Below, piece by piece: positions 7,300 through 15,703 of a DNA stretch of 64,000 nt. How positions within the stretch are numbered: position 1 is the first letter of the stretch; every line of letters begins with the position of its first letter. This stretch comes from an uncultured Eggerthellaceae bacterium (GTDB lineage: Bacteria > Actinomycetota > Coriobacteriia > Coriobacteriales > Eggerthellaceae): positions 1 through 64,000 of the forward strand of contig CANOIM010000004.1 in the NCBI GenBank assembly GCA_947566075.1. Reading direction: 5' to 3'. The position numbers and the translations under genes are program-made. A model generated the notes under the pieces. The model worked only from the letters and a program-made list of their open reading frames with translations. It did no database searches and was not told the DNA's origin.

Positions 7300-9660
7300 C
7301 TACTCGCCGGGATGGAAGTTCTGGTACAGATACGGGGATTTCTCGTTGCTCGCATCATCCAGGCTGTTGGGGCCGCGGTCCTCACGCGGCACATAGGCGG
7401 TGGGATCCTCCATGGCGGCGTTGGGATCGGTCACCTTGCTGATCTTGCAGAGCACTCCCTTGTAGGGTGCGCCATAGCCCAGCTTGCCCACCTTGTACAT
7501 GGGGATGAGCTTGTTGATGTTGGACTTCCATACGCCGAAGAAGTTGGGGAATTCGCCATCTTGCTCGGGGTACCACCAGCCATGGGTTGCATGGATGACG
7601 CGCTCCGACACCTCGTAGGACACCCGGGCGCGCTCACAGCATTTGCCGAACTGGTTCTCTATGAGCACCCAGTCGCCATCGTTGATGCCATGTTCTGCAG
7701 CCGTCTTGGGATTGATGGTCACCAGCGGATCAGGGGTGCAGTTGCGCAGGCTGGGGATCTGGCGATGCTCTGAATGGAAGGAAACGAAATCACGGCCGCC
7801 AGTGGTGAGCACGAGCGGGTATTCCTTGGCCAGCTCTGGGGTGCTATAGGGGCTCATGGCCGGTTCCATGAAGAAGGGCAGATCGTATTCGCCGAAGTCA
7901 TCATAGATGGAGGACTGGACCTCGATCATGCCCGTAGGCGTGTTGAAGCCCGGTTCACCATCGGGGCGCAGAAGGCCCTTCTCGTACTTGCGGTAGATCT
8001 GCTTCTGCTGGAAGACGCCCGCGTCACGCAGATCATTGAAATCCCAATCATATTGGGTGTGGATCTGGGCATCAAAGAACTCCTCAGCGGTCTCCCAGGG
8101 CCATGCCTCCGGATTCAGACGCTTGCCGACGATCATGTCTATCTCGATGTCAGACTTGCACTCGCCCGGATCCACTGCCTGGTTGATGGCACCCAGGAAA
8201 TGGGTATTGCGCCCGAAGTGAGGCAGCACCACGGCATCCTGGGCCGCGAAACCGGCAAGGGGCATGACCAGATCGCACAGCGCCATGATGGTAGGGGTCA
8301 TGAACACGTCATGGGCTGCGTTGAAATCGCACTTCATGAGGGCGTTGTACCAGCGCTCAGGCTCTGCATAGCAGGTAGGCGAAAGCGGGTTGGACCCATA
8401 GAAGTAGGTCATCTTGATGGGATAGGGCTCCTCGGTCTCAAGGGCCGTCAGGATGGAATCCGGATGGCACATGGGGCCGGTAGCATAGGCCGGATGGTCT
8501 TCTTTGGCATCGATGCGCTTGGCGAACACCTCAGGGTCAACGTATTGGCTGGTCTCGAAGCGCCAGCGGCCCATGAAGCTGGAGGGCAATGCCAAGATGA
8601 TGCCGCCCGGGATGTCCATGTAACCACAGACAGCCGCGATGGCCAGCATGGCCTGACCGGCCTGGGCCCCATTCTGCTGAGTGTCGAAGGCCAGGCCCCA
8701 CATGATGGATGAGGGTGAATTGGTGGCGAAGGCACGGGCAGCCCCTCGGATGGTGTCCGCGGGCACCCAGGTGATCTCTTCGGCCCATTCAGGCGTGAAC
8801 TGCTTCACATGCTCAGCCAGCTCATCAACGCCGAAGACCCACTTCTCGCAGAAGTCATGGTCATAGAGGTCCTCGCCCAGGATGACATGGAGCATGGCCA
8901 GGCCGATGGCAGCATCGGTGCCGGGACGCAGCTGCAGGTGATAGGCAGCGCGGGAGCCAAGCCAGGTGAGGCGCGGATCGATGGTGATGAGCTTGGATCC
9001 ACGTTTCATGAGGTCAACGATGGAATGGCCATAGAACCCATCGGGGTTTGATTGCAGCGGGCTCTTGCCCCACAGGATGATGTACTTGGGGATCTCGTAT
9101 TCGGGGTCATCGTAGCGCTGCTCTAGGAACTGAGCATAATCCAATTCAGGATAGCCAGCGCCCAGCAGGAAGTCAGCCACAACGGTACGTGGCCCGTAGC
9201 AGGAAGAGCCGCTCATCATGAAGGAGATGTTCGGCGTCTTGAAGCATGCGTTGGCCATGGGAGGCGCATAGAGGCTTGCCTGGCGCCCGGTTCCCTGGGA
9301 GACGAAGATGGATTCCGGTCCGTAGTTGTCCCAGATCTTGTGGACTTCCTCTTCCAGGATGTCCAGAGCCTCATCCCAAGTGATGCGCTCCCAGGTATCC
9401 TTGCCCCGGTCCTCCTTGGCCCGCTTCATGGGATAGCGGATGCGGTCAGGATGATTCTCGAATTCGGTCAACGCAAGGCACCTCGGGCAGAGACGGCCTT
9501 GGGAGATGGGATGCTCAGGGTCACCCTCCACCTTGACCAGCTTGCCATCCTTGACATGCAAGATCATGCCACAGCCAACGGGATGGTCTCCCGGAGGCGA
9601 CCATCCGCAAGTGCGGACCAGGACCTCATCGCCCTCGACTGTCTTGTAGCCTTTCTTCAT
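7300..9660 (-). CDS. molybdopterin-dependent oxidoreductase, catalytic subunit
   Basis: DMSO-reductase-family bis-MGD enzyme of 786 residues with no twin-arginine signal, so cytoplasmic. The N-terminal domain contains GMILHVKDGKLVKVEGDPEH and GRLCPRC, the usual [4Fe-4S] region, but Cys ligand two appears replaced: the segment RTCGWSPPGDHPVGCG has Cys18 and Cys30 with Asp25 where relatives have PGCH. SGSSCYGPRT near residue 154 is a plausible Mo-ligand site. Molybdopterin domains follow (ILWGKSPLQSNPDGFYGH; the dinucleotide-binding C-terminal domain from about 640). Related enzymes include the gut catechol dehydroxylases, acetylene hydratase and pyrogallol transhydroxylase. The neighbouring aromatic-acid transporter favours an aromatic substrate, which is inference. 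Confidence 0.88.
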   Translation of the reverse strand: MKKGYKTVEGDEVLVRTCGWSPPGDHPVGCGMILHVKDGKLVKVEGDPEHPISQGRLCPRCLALTEFENHPDRIRYPMKRAKEDRGKDTWERITWDEALDILEEEVHKIWDNYGPESIFVSQGTGRQASLYAPPMANACFKTPNISFMMSGSSCYGPRTVVADFLLGAGYPELDYAQFLEQRYDDPEYEIPKYIILWGKSPLQSNPDGFYGHSIVDLMKRGSKLITIDPRLTWLGSRAAYHLQLRPGTDAAIGLAMLHVILGEDLYDHDFCEKWVFGVDELAEHVKQFTPEWAEEITWVPADTIRGAARAFATNSPSSIMWGLAFDTQQNGAQAGQAMLAIAAVCGYMDIPGGIILALPSSFMGRWRFETSQYVDPEVFAKRIDAKEDHPAYATGPMCHPDSILTALETEEPYPIKMTYFYGSNPLSPTCYAEPERWYNALMKCDFNAAHDVFMTPTIMALCDLVMPLAGFAAQDAVVLPHFGRNTHFLGAINQAVDPGECKSDIEIDMIVGKRLNPEAWPWETAEEFFDAQIHTQYDWDFNDLRDAGVFQQKQIYRKYEKGLLRPDGEPGFNTPTGMIEVQSSIYDDFGEYDLPFFMEPAMSPYSTPELAKEYPLVLTTGGRDFVSFHSEHRQIPSLRNCTPDPLVTINPKTAAEHGINDGDWVLIENQFGKCCERARVSYEVSERVIHATHGWWYPEQDGEFPNFFGVWKSNINKLIPMYKVGKLGYGAPYKGVLCKISKVTDPNAAMEDPTAYVPREDRGPNSLDDASNEKSPYLYQNFHPGE

Positions 9661-9710
9661 ACGCTTTCTCCTCTCTTCCGCTTTCCTTCTTCTGGTCCTA
9701 GAAAAAGCCT

Positions 9711-11069
9711 TCAGCTTTTGTAGGCAAGGGTGTCAAGATCCTCGATGGCAGTGCCCTTCGTCTCATCCTTGATGAGGACCTTCGTGAACAAGGCAGCCAG
9801 CGCAAGCGGGACCAGGAACACCAAGAGCACCGTGGCGAAGGTGGAACCCGACTGCAGCGCACCGCCGATGATGATAGGGATGATCAAGCCACCGATACGC
9901 GCAACGGTGGTCACGCAGGCCTGACCCGTTGCCCGGATCTCAGTGGGATAGGCCTCGATGGTGATGGGCTGCGGCGTGGTGTAGGCATAATTGATGGCGA
10001 AGCCCATGAAGATGACAGCGGGGACCATGAGCCCTTCGCCCAAACCCAAGAAGGCAGTGACGATCACCGAAAGGGCTGCCAAGCCAATGGCGAGATAGGT
10101 GCTGCGGATGCGGCCGATCCTGTCTGCCACGATACCCGCGCACAAAGCACCCAAGCATCCCAGGGCATTCATGAGCGTAGTGAGCCCATAGCTGGAGGTG
10201 ACGGTATAGCCGCTGTTGACCAGCACCGTGGGCATCCAGTTGGTGAGACCATAGGACAGAGCGCAGGTGGTGAAGGCCACGAGCCAGATGCCGATGGTCA
10301 CACGGCGATACTTCCGAGAGAGCAATTCGCGAAGCTGTCCTTTGCTCTCAGCAGGCGTGATGGCTATCTCAGAAGCCTCGTAACCGCCCGGATGAGGATG
10401 TGCCAATCTCCGGTTGATACCGTTGATGACCTTCAGCGCCTCAGCGGTGCGCCCCTTGCGCATGAGCCATTGGACTGACTCGGGGATCATGAAGTACATG
10501 GCAATGCCGTAGATGAACGGGAAGCCGCCTATCAGATAGCAGATGCGCCATCCGAAGCGAGGGACCACGTACATGGCCACCAATCCCGCCAAGACCCAGC
10601 CGAGCATCATGAACATCTTGGTCAGGGTGACGAAGGCGCCCCGATGGTTGGTGGGAGCGTATTCTGAGACCAAGGTCACGCTCAGAGGAATGACCGCGCC
10701 CACGCCCACGCCCGAGAAGATGCGGCAGAGGGCGAAGAGGTCATAGCTATGCACGAAGAAGATGGGTATCGTCAGGATGGAATAGATCATGATGCTCACA
10801 TTGAGCACATGCTTCCGGCCGAGCTTGTCCGCAAGATACCCCGAAAAGAATCCGCCGACCAGCATGCCGATGAGACTGAACGAAGCCAGACTACCCGTGG
10901 CTATGAGGCCCAGTTCCATCTCCGCTGATATCTGAGGCATGGTGAAGGAGACGATCATGAAATCGAAGCCGTCGAACACCATGGCCAAACCAACGAAGAT
11001 GAGGATCTTGATGGAGAATCTCAGACCGCCAGGCTGCTCAAGGATCTCTGAGACATATACCTTCCGCAC
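9711..11069 (-). CDS. MFS transporter, aromatic acid:H+ symporter (AAHS) type
   Basis: Twelve-helix major facilitator protein of 452 residues. The first loop carries MVFDGFDFMIVSFTMPQI; the DGxD motif in helix 1 is characteristic of the AAHS family (PcaK, BenK, VanK). The loop 2-3 motif GYLADKLGRKHVL and the helix 5 region are also present. It begins at GTG with an AAAGGGGGAG site about eight bases upstream. First gene of the operon containing the molybdopterin enzyme, DcuC and MmgE/PrpD, and divergent from the PucR-type regulator. It most likely imports the organic or aromatic acid used by the pathway. General sugar-porter homology is the alternative. Confidence 0.85.
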   Translation of the reverse strand: MRKVYVSEILEQPGGLRFSIKILIFVGLAMVFDGFDFMIVSFTMPQISAEMELGLIATGSLASFSLIGMLVGGFFSGYLADKLGRKHVLNVSIMIYSILTIPIFFVHSYDLFALCRIFSGVGVGAVIPLSVTLVSEYAPTNHRGAFVTLTKMFMMLGWVLAGLVAMYVVPRFGWRICYLIGGFPFIYGIAMYFMIPESVQWLMRKGRTAEALKVINGINRRLAHPHPGGYEASEIAITPAESKGQLRELLSRKYRRVTIGIWLVAFTTCALSYGLTNWMPTVLVNSGYTVTSSYGLTTLMNALGCLGALCAGIVADRIGRIRSTYLAIGLAALSVIVTAFLGLGEGLMVPAVIFMGFAINYAYTTPQPITIEAYPTEIRATGQACVTTVARIGGLIIPIIIGGALQSGSTFATVLLVFLVPLALAALFTKVLIKDETKGTAIEDLDTLAYKS

Positions 11070-11193
11070 TTCGATCTCCCCCTTTCCTTGCCCTTGACAA
11101 GGCCCCCTTAGGAATCGATGGAGAGCATCTTAGAAAAGGGAGCTGAGGGCGTATATTGACAGAGCAGCCAAAAGCTGATGCTGGTATTGCATG

Positions 11194-11223
11194 ATTGTGA
11201 CAATAGGGGCTGATAGGCTATCA
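11194..11223. promoter_or_regulatory. two adjacent short palindromes, candidate operators
   Basis: In the 338-bp divergent space between the MFS gene (start 11069) and the regulator (start 11408) lie ATTGTGACAAT at 11194-11204 and TGATAGGCTATCA at 11211-11223. Each is a perfect palindrome around a central G. They sit 17 to 19 bp apart centre to centre and are the only clear dyads in the space. Operator function is inferred from position. The rest of 11070-11407 holds no convincing gene. Confidence 0.4.
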
Positions 11224-11407
11224 ACCCGCTTGACAGAGGGCTGGATAACATGGGCTTGAACAGGGAAGATAGCTTCCCGGAGCCTCTCTGGGCCCTGCTC
11301 TTGCGCCCCCGAAGGGCCGTTTCCATCGTCTTTGCGAAAGCCACGGTTTCGTTTACCATCATCCCATCGTTGATGCGTGCAGCTGTTATGCCGAGGGGGG
11401 GCTGAAC

Positions 11408-13102
11408 ATGACTGATGATTACGAGATGCGCGGAACAGGATCAGAGGGTTTCAACCGCACCATCCCCCTTCACCACATGGCCAAGGAAGCAACCGTCACG
11501 CTGAACATGCTCTTGGCCCATCTGGGCCCCTGCACGATACTGGCCGCTCCCAAGAGAACGCGAGGGGCCTATCGCTGGGCAGTGGACATCACTGATCCCG
11601 CCGTGATCTCAGATGCCTCATTCCAAGAGGGGCTCATGTTCATCGGCCCCGACGACGCCATAGCCGATCTCATCCAAACGCGCGACCTTCCCTTAGGGTC
11701 ACTGTTCATCGTCATCACCGATGCGGACGAAGCCCCTTCCAATCTGCCCCTGCGCAGCCTGGTCATCAAGCGGGAACAGGATTATCTCCATTATGTGAAG
11801 CGGATCCAAGGGCTCTTCTTGGCCCTGTGGCTCTGGGAGATAGAGCTCTCCCATATCGTCTATGAGGGCGAAGGACGAGCGCGGCGGGGCAAGCTCCAGA
11901 AGATCGTGGATACCCAATGCTTCTTCGCCCCCGAATTCGTCTGCATCACTGACACTGGATTCAATCTCATAGCTGCATCCAAGGCTATCGATCCACCGGC
12001 GGAGCCCTATGCCACCCTGGTAGCCGAAGGTTGCTATAGCCCAGAGGAGATAGCGTACCTGAAGAGGGAGGTGCTTCCCCGGGTGGGGCCGCGGAACACC
12101 ACCGTGATCTGCGAACCCAACGGGCGCTGCCCCTTCCATACCCTTCATATGCCCTTCTTCATCGATGGCGCCTATGTCTTCCATCTCACCATGGTCTGCC
12201 AAGAACCGGAGCTCATCGGATCCCGTGAGGACATCTTCTCCATCCTCTCCACCCATGTGGCGGCCATCTGCACTGAGTTCTGGAATGGCCACCTTGAGGT
12301 GGAGAGCTCTTGCCATAAGATCCTGATACGGATGCTGGATAACAAGAACATGAACCAGGAATACATCAGGACCCAGCTGAGCGCCACCGTGATCCCGAAC
12401 ACCGATTGCTTCCGTCTTGCCCGCTACCGGATCAATCCAGAGTTGTCATTCGACCAAAGCCGCGAGGCCATCCGCACGGCAGTGGACCTATTCCCCGGTC
12501 ATTGCTATCCCTTCATGTACCACGATGACCTTCTGGTGCTCATCTGCTCGCCCACCAACAACCTGGGCGGCATATCCCTGCGCAAGACCTTGCACCGTAC
12601 TACAGACCTGCTCTTCAACCCCTACGGCCTGGTCTGCGCGCTCTCCCAACCGTTCCGCTACATCACCGATATCACCTTCGCCTATCAGCAGACAAGCGAT
12701 GCCTTCCGCTGTGAGCGTCTGCTGAAGGCGGAGTATCCCGCAGGCTACGACGGAAAGGGCACCTTCCCGGCCATCCCCTTCGAGCACACGCTGCAATTCA
12801 TGCTGGTGGATGGCAGCATTGACCCAGAGATGCACGGCAGCGTCTTCGCCAATAGCATCGTGCGCATCCTAGACGAGGAAGACCGCTCCCAAGGAGGCGA
12901 TCTTCTCAGCCTGCTCTGGGAATACCTTTGCACGGAATGCAACGCGAGCGACGTGGCGAAGAAGCTCAACATGCACCGCAACACAGTGGTCTACCACATC
13001 AACAAGTTCGAGAAGCGCTTCGACCTCTCGCTCGGCCTGCCCATGGTGCGACACCGTCTGTATCTTGATTTCGTACACCATTTCGCGAAGAGTGCCCACT
13101 GA
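11408..13102 (+). CDS. PucR/CdaR-type transcriptional regulator
   Basis: Regulator of 564 residues. The C-terminus has the PucR-type helix-turn-helix: NASDVAKKLNMHRNTVVYHI near residue 520, followed by a KFEKRFDLSL helix. This motif is shared by PucR, CdaR and related activators of purine, sugar-acid and aromatic catabolism. The N-terminal 450 residues match no domain I can name; the first third suggests the PucR-type ligand region. The ATG follows a G-rich site. It is transcribed away from the molybdopterin-enzyme operon, so control of that operon, and perhaps of the cupin/OYE locus downstream, is the likely role. Confidence 0.83.
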   Translation: MTDDYEMRGTGSEGFNRTIPLHHMAKEATVTLNMLLAHLGPCTILAAPKRTRGAYRWAVDITDPAVISDASFQEGLMFIGPDDAIADLIQTRDLPLGSLFIVITDADEAPSNLPLRSLVIKREQDYLHYVKRIQGLFLALWLWEIELSHIVYEGEGRARRGKLQKIVDTQCFFAPEFVCITDTGFNLIAASKAIDPPAEPYATLVAEGCYSPEEIAYLKREVLPRVGPRNTTVICEPNGRCPFHTLHMPFFIDGAYVFHLTMVCQEPELIGSREDIFSILSTHVAAICTEFWNGHLEVESSCHKILIRMLDNKNMNQEYIRTQLSATVIPNTDCFRLARYRINPELSFDQSREAIRTAVDLFPGHCYPFMYHDDLLVLICSPTNNLGGISLRKTLHRTTDLLFNPYGLVCALSQPFRYITDITFAYQQTSDAFRCERLLKAEYPAGYDGKGTFPAIPFEHTLQFMLVDGSIDPEMHGSVFANSIVRILDEEDRSQGGDLLSLLWEYLCTECNASDVAKKLNMHRNTVVYHINKFEKRFDLSLGLPMVRHRLYLDFVHHFAKSAH

Positions 13103-13108
13103 TGGCAC

Positions 13109-13139
13109 CAGCCCCTAAGGCTTAAGACCCCAGGGGCTG
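13109..13139. terminator. possible bidirectional terminator
   Basis: Inverted repeat with 8-bp arms (CAGCCCCT / AGGGGCTG) between the convergent regulator and cupin genes. It lacks a T-run on either side, so the assignment is tentative. Confidence 0.4.
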
Positions 13140-13168
13140 CATCACCAGAATGGCACGGCCGCTTCTGC

Positions 13169-13729
13169 CTACTTAGCCTGGAAGATCTCTCCATTGGCAC
13201 ACGCGAAGGAATACTCATCGTTCAACAACAGCGAGAAATGGAAGATGGGACGCTCCACCCGATTCACGTACAAGGGCAGATGGGAGACGCCAGCGGGCAG
13301 GAAGATGAGAGAGCTCTTGGTGAGCAGGTGGCGTTCCCCCTCTATCCATATCTCCACCTCACCGCACAGATCATAGGGATGATACGGATCAGAGCCATAG
13401 AAGCAGAGCAGCTCATCTACGGTATGGGAGTGTGGCTTGCCGATGGTGCCGCTCTCCCCTTCCTCTAAAGCCCACTGATCCATGTATTCGTGATTCGGCT
13501 CGTAGTACCATGCGGTGTTGATCTGGAAGGCCCCAGGCATCACGTTGCCATCCATCCAATGGATCCTCTTGCGGCCTGCTTTCTCGTACTTCGCTATGGC
13601 TTCCGGCGTCCCATGGATGGCTGGAAGCTGAAGATCCTGCAAGATGTACTTGCCCCAAATCCCTCCGTTGTCCATTACGGCAGCATGCTCATCCATCATC
13701 CATCCTCTCTTCGGATCGAACCCGTGCAT
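13169..13729 (-). CDS. cupin-fold protein, long paralogue
   Basis: Single-domain cupin of 186 residues. The metal-binding motif is KPHSHTVDELLCFYGSDP (His-x-His-x3-Glu), followed by LIFLPAGVSHLPLYV with the third His. It is paralogous to the two cupins at 17146 and 17615: all share a PGA start to the barrel, a GSDP-type segment, a WI(E/D)x turn and the PAGVxH strand. This copy has about 50 extra N-terminal residues. It follows the OYE-type gene by 18 bp in the same operon. Cupins of this size may be isomerases, dioxygenases or ligand binders; the reaction here is unknown. Confidence 0.75.
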   Translation of the reverse strand: MHGFDPKRGWMMDEHAAVMDNGGIWGKYILQDLQLPAIHGTPEAIAKYEKAGRKRIHWMDGNVMPGAFQINTAWYYEPNHEYMDQWALEEGESGTIGKPHSHTVDELLCFYGSDPYHPYDLCGEVEIWIEGERHLLTKSSLIFLPAGVSHLPLYVNRVERPIFHFSLLLNDEYSFACANGEIFQAK

Positions 13730-13747
13730 TCCCTTCCCAGCAGCCCG

Positions 13748-15703
13748 CTACAGGATGCTGGCCACATTGAAGCCATCATGGACCGCCTGCATGACGCTGT
13801 TCACCTTCCTGCAATCCCCGATGACGTAGGTGTCGGGCGCCAAGCCGGTGAACGCCTCCGCCACCTCCGGGTCAGCGTTGAATCCCAAGGACAGGATGAT
13901 GGTGTCAGCCGGGATCTCCTCTTCGCGCCAGCGCTGATCCACGATGACAGCTCCCTGTTCCGTCACACGAGCAAGCTGGCTTTGGAAGCGGAATTCCACG
14001 CCGTTATCAGCAAGCTCTGCGTCAAGGCATTTGACCCAACGTCCCTTCACCGCTGGCTCCGGATTGCGATCCACCAGGGTGACCGTCTTCCCCTCCCGAG
14101 CAAGCTGTAGGGCAGTCTCGGCCCCGCTGGGGCCGCCGCCGATGAGCACGACTTGGTCCCCTACTTGGGCTGACCCTGTGTCCACATCCCCGAACCAGAT
14201 GACGTTGTTGAGCTCTTGACCCGGGAAATCCGGGATGCGAGGCTCTGCCCCCACGGCAACCACCACGGCATCGGGCTGAAGCTCACGGATGCGCTCAGGA
14301 GTGGCTTCGGTGTCAAGGCGAACCTCTATGAGGTCATCCTTCGCCACTTGAGCGCGCATCCATTCCAGATAGCGGCGGATATCCTGCTTATACTCCACAC
14401 CCGCAGCCAAGATGAGCTTGCCACCTAGGCTGCTATCGCGTTCGAAGATCACTGATCGACACCCGCGCTCCGCTGCCGAAAGGGCGGTCTGCATGCCTGC
14501 CGGGCCGCCGCCTACGATGGCAATGAGCTGAGCTTCGGCCTTCGGAGGGATGCGCAGCAGCTGCATCTCCTTCCCCAGCTTCGGGTTGACAGCGCATCGC
14601 ACGGGCACGCCCATGCCCGAATGCTTATTGCAGGTCCAGCAACGCAAGCACGGGCGCGTGTCTTCGGTCTTCCCCCGCTTGGCATCGTTGACCGTGTTCC
14701 CGCCTGCCATGATGGCGCGCGCCATGGCCACCATATCCGCCTGACCGGAAGCGAGGATCTCCTCCGCCTCCTCCATGGTGGTGATGGAGCCCACGGCTAC
14801 GATGGGCACCCGCACCGCCTTGCGGAACTGCTCCGCATAATGCACATTGATGCAATGAGGCATGTACATGGGTTGGATCATATAACGCATGGTGCGATCA
14901 GAGCTGCACATGCCCGCTGACACATGAAGCAGGTCTATCTTGTCCTCGATCATGGAAACGAATTCGATCGTCTCCTCCGGATGCATGCCACCCTCTACCA
15001 GCTCATCGGCGCTGATGCGGTATTCGATAGCGAAATCATGGCCTACCTTGGCGCGAATGGCATCCAACACCTCAAGGGCGAACCGCGCCCGGTTCTCCAG
15101 GCTGCCCCCGTAGGCGTCAGTGCGGTGATTGCAATAGGGCGAGAGGAACTGTGCGATCAGATGACCATGGGCACCATGGAGCATGGCCATCTCCATCCCC
15201 GCTTTCTTGCACCGCAGGAAGGCGTTGGCGAAGCTCTCGATCACGTCATCGATCATCGCTTGGTCCATCTCATGGATGACCTTGAGCGGACGCCCTTCAG
15301 CCTTTGCTGCCGCCCTCTCATTGGAGTCATGGATAGCTGAAGGAGCTATGTTCTCTGAGCGTGAACGGATGGACCGGCCGCCGTGCTGGATCTCTATGGA
15401 GAGCTTCGCCCCATAGCGCGCCACAGCTTCATTCACCCGGAACAGATAATGGATGGCATCATCAGACCCCAGATTCAGGCACGGTCGGAAGGTGTTGGAA
15501 TAGCCGAAGTCAATGGGCGTCTCCCCGATGGTCACGATAGCCGCCCCGCTCTTGGCCAGGCTCTCATAGTACGCCACCATGGCTTCGGTGCCTTCTCCAT
15601 TGAACAGGCCCATGTTATAGCCCGTTGGGGCCATCTCGATCCTGTTCTTCACTGTTACCGGTCCGAAGGTGAATGGTGTGAATACGTGTTCGAACCCGCT
15701 CAT
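13748..15703 (-). CDS. NADH:flavin oxidoreductase, Old Yellow Enzyme / 2,4-dienoyl-CoA reductase type
   Basis: Two-part flavoenzyme of 651 residues. Residues 1-345 form an OYE-type FMN TIM barrel, then CLRCWTCNKH and a later Cys supply a [4Fe-4S] cluster, then two NAD(P)/FAD Rossmann motifs (IVGGGPAGMQTALSAAERG; VVLIGGGPSGAETALQLARE). This architecture is that of 2,4-dienoyl-CoA reductase, BaiCD/BaiH and daidzein reductase, which reduce C=C bonds next to carbonyls. The active-site strand reads HGAHGHLIAQFLSP, with His181 where relatives have a catalytic Tyr. The start overlaps the preceding MFS gene by four bases, so transporter and enzyme are translationally coupled. Substrate unknown; a dietary enoate or flavonoid is a fair guess. 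Confidence 0.88.
   Translation of the reverse strand: MSGFEHVFTPFTFGPVTVKNRIEMAPTGYNMGLFNGEGTEAMVAYYESLAKSGAAIVTIGETPIDFGYSNTFRPCLNLGSDDAIHYLFRVNEAVARYGAKLSIEIQHGGRSIRSRSENIAPSAIHDSNERAAAKAEGRPLKVIHEMDQAMIDDVIESFANAFLRCKKAGMEMAMLHGAHGHLIAQFLSPYCNHRTDAYGGSLENRARFALEVLDAIRAKVGHDFAIEYRISADELVEGGMHPEETIEFVSMIEDKIDLLHVSAGMCSSDRTMRYMIQPMYMPHCINVHYAEQFRKAVRVPIVAVGSITTMEEAEEILASGQADMVAMARAIMAGGNTVNDAKRGKTEDTRPCLRCWTCNKHSGMGVPVRCAVNPKLGKEMQLLRIPPKAEAQLIAIVGGGPAGMQTALSAAERGCRSVIFERDSSLGGKLILAAGVEYKQDIRRYLEWMRAQVAKDDLIEVRLDTEATPERIRELQPDAVVVAVGAEPRIPDFPGQELNNVIWFGDVDTGSAQVGDQVVLIGGGPSGAETALQLAREGKTVTLVDRNPEPAVKGRWVKCLDAELADNGVEFRFQSQLARVTEQGAVIVDQRWREEEIPADTIILSLGFNADPEVAEAFTGLAPDTYVIGDCRKVNSVMQAVHDGFNVASIL

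Noticed and set aside
11108..11362. 84-residue minus-strand frame between the MFS gene and the regulator
   Set aside because: Composition is unlike a protein of this genome, there is no ribosome site, and it covers the divergent regulatory gap.
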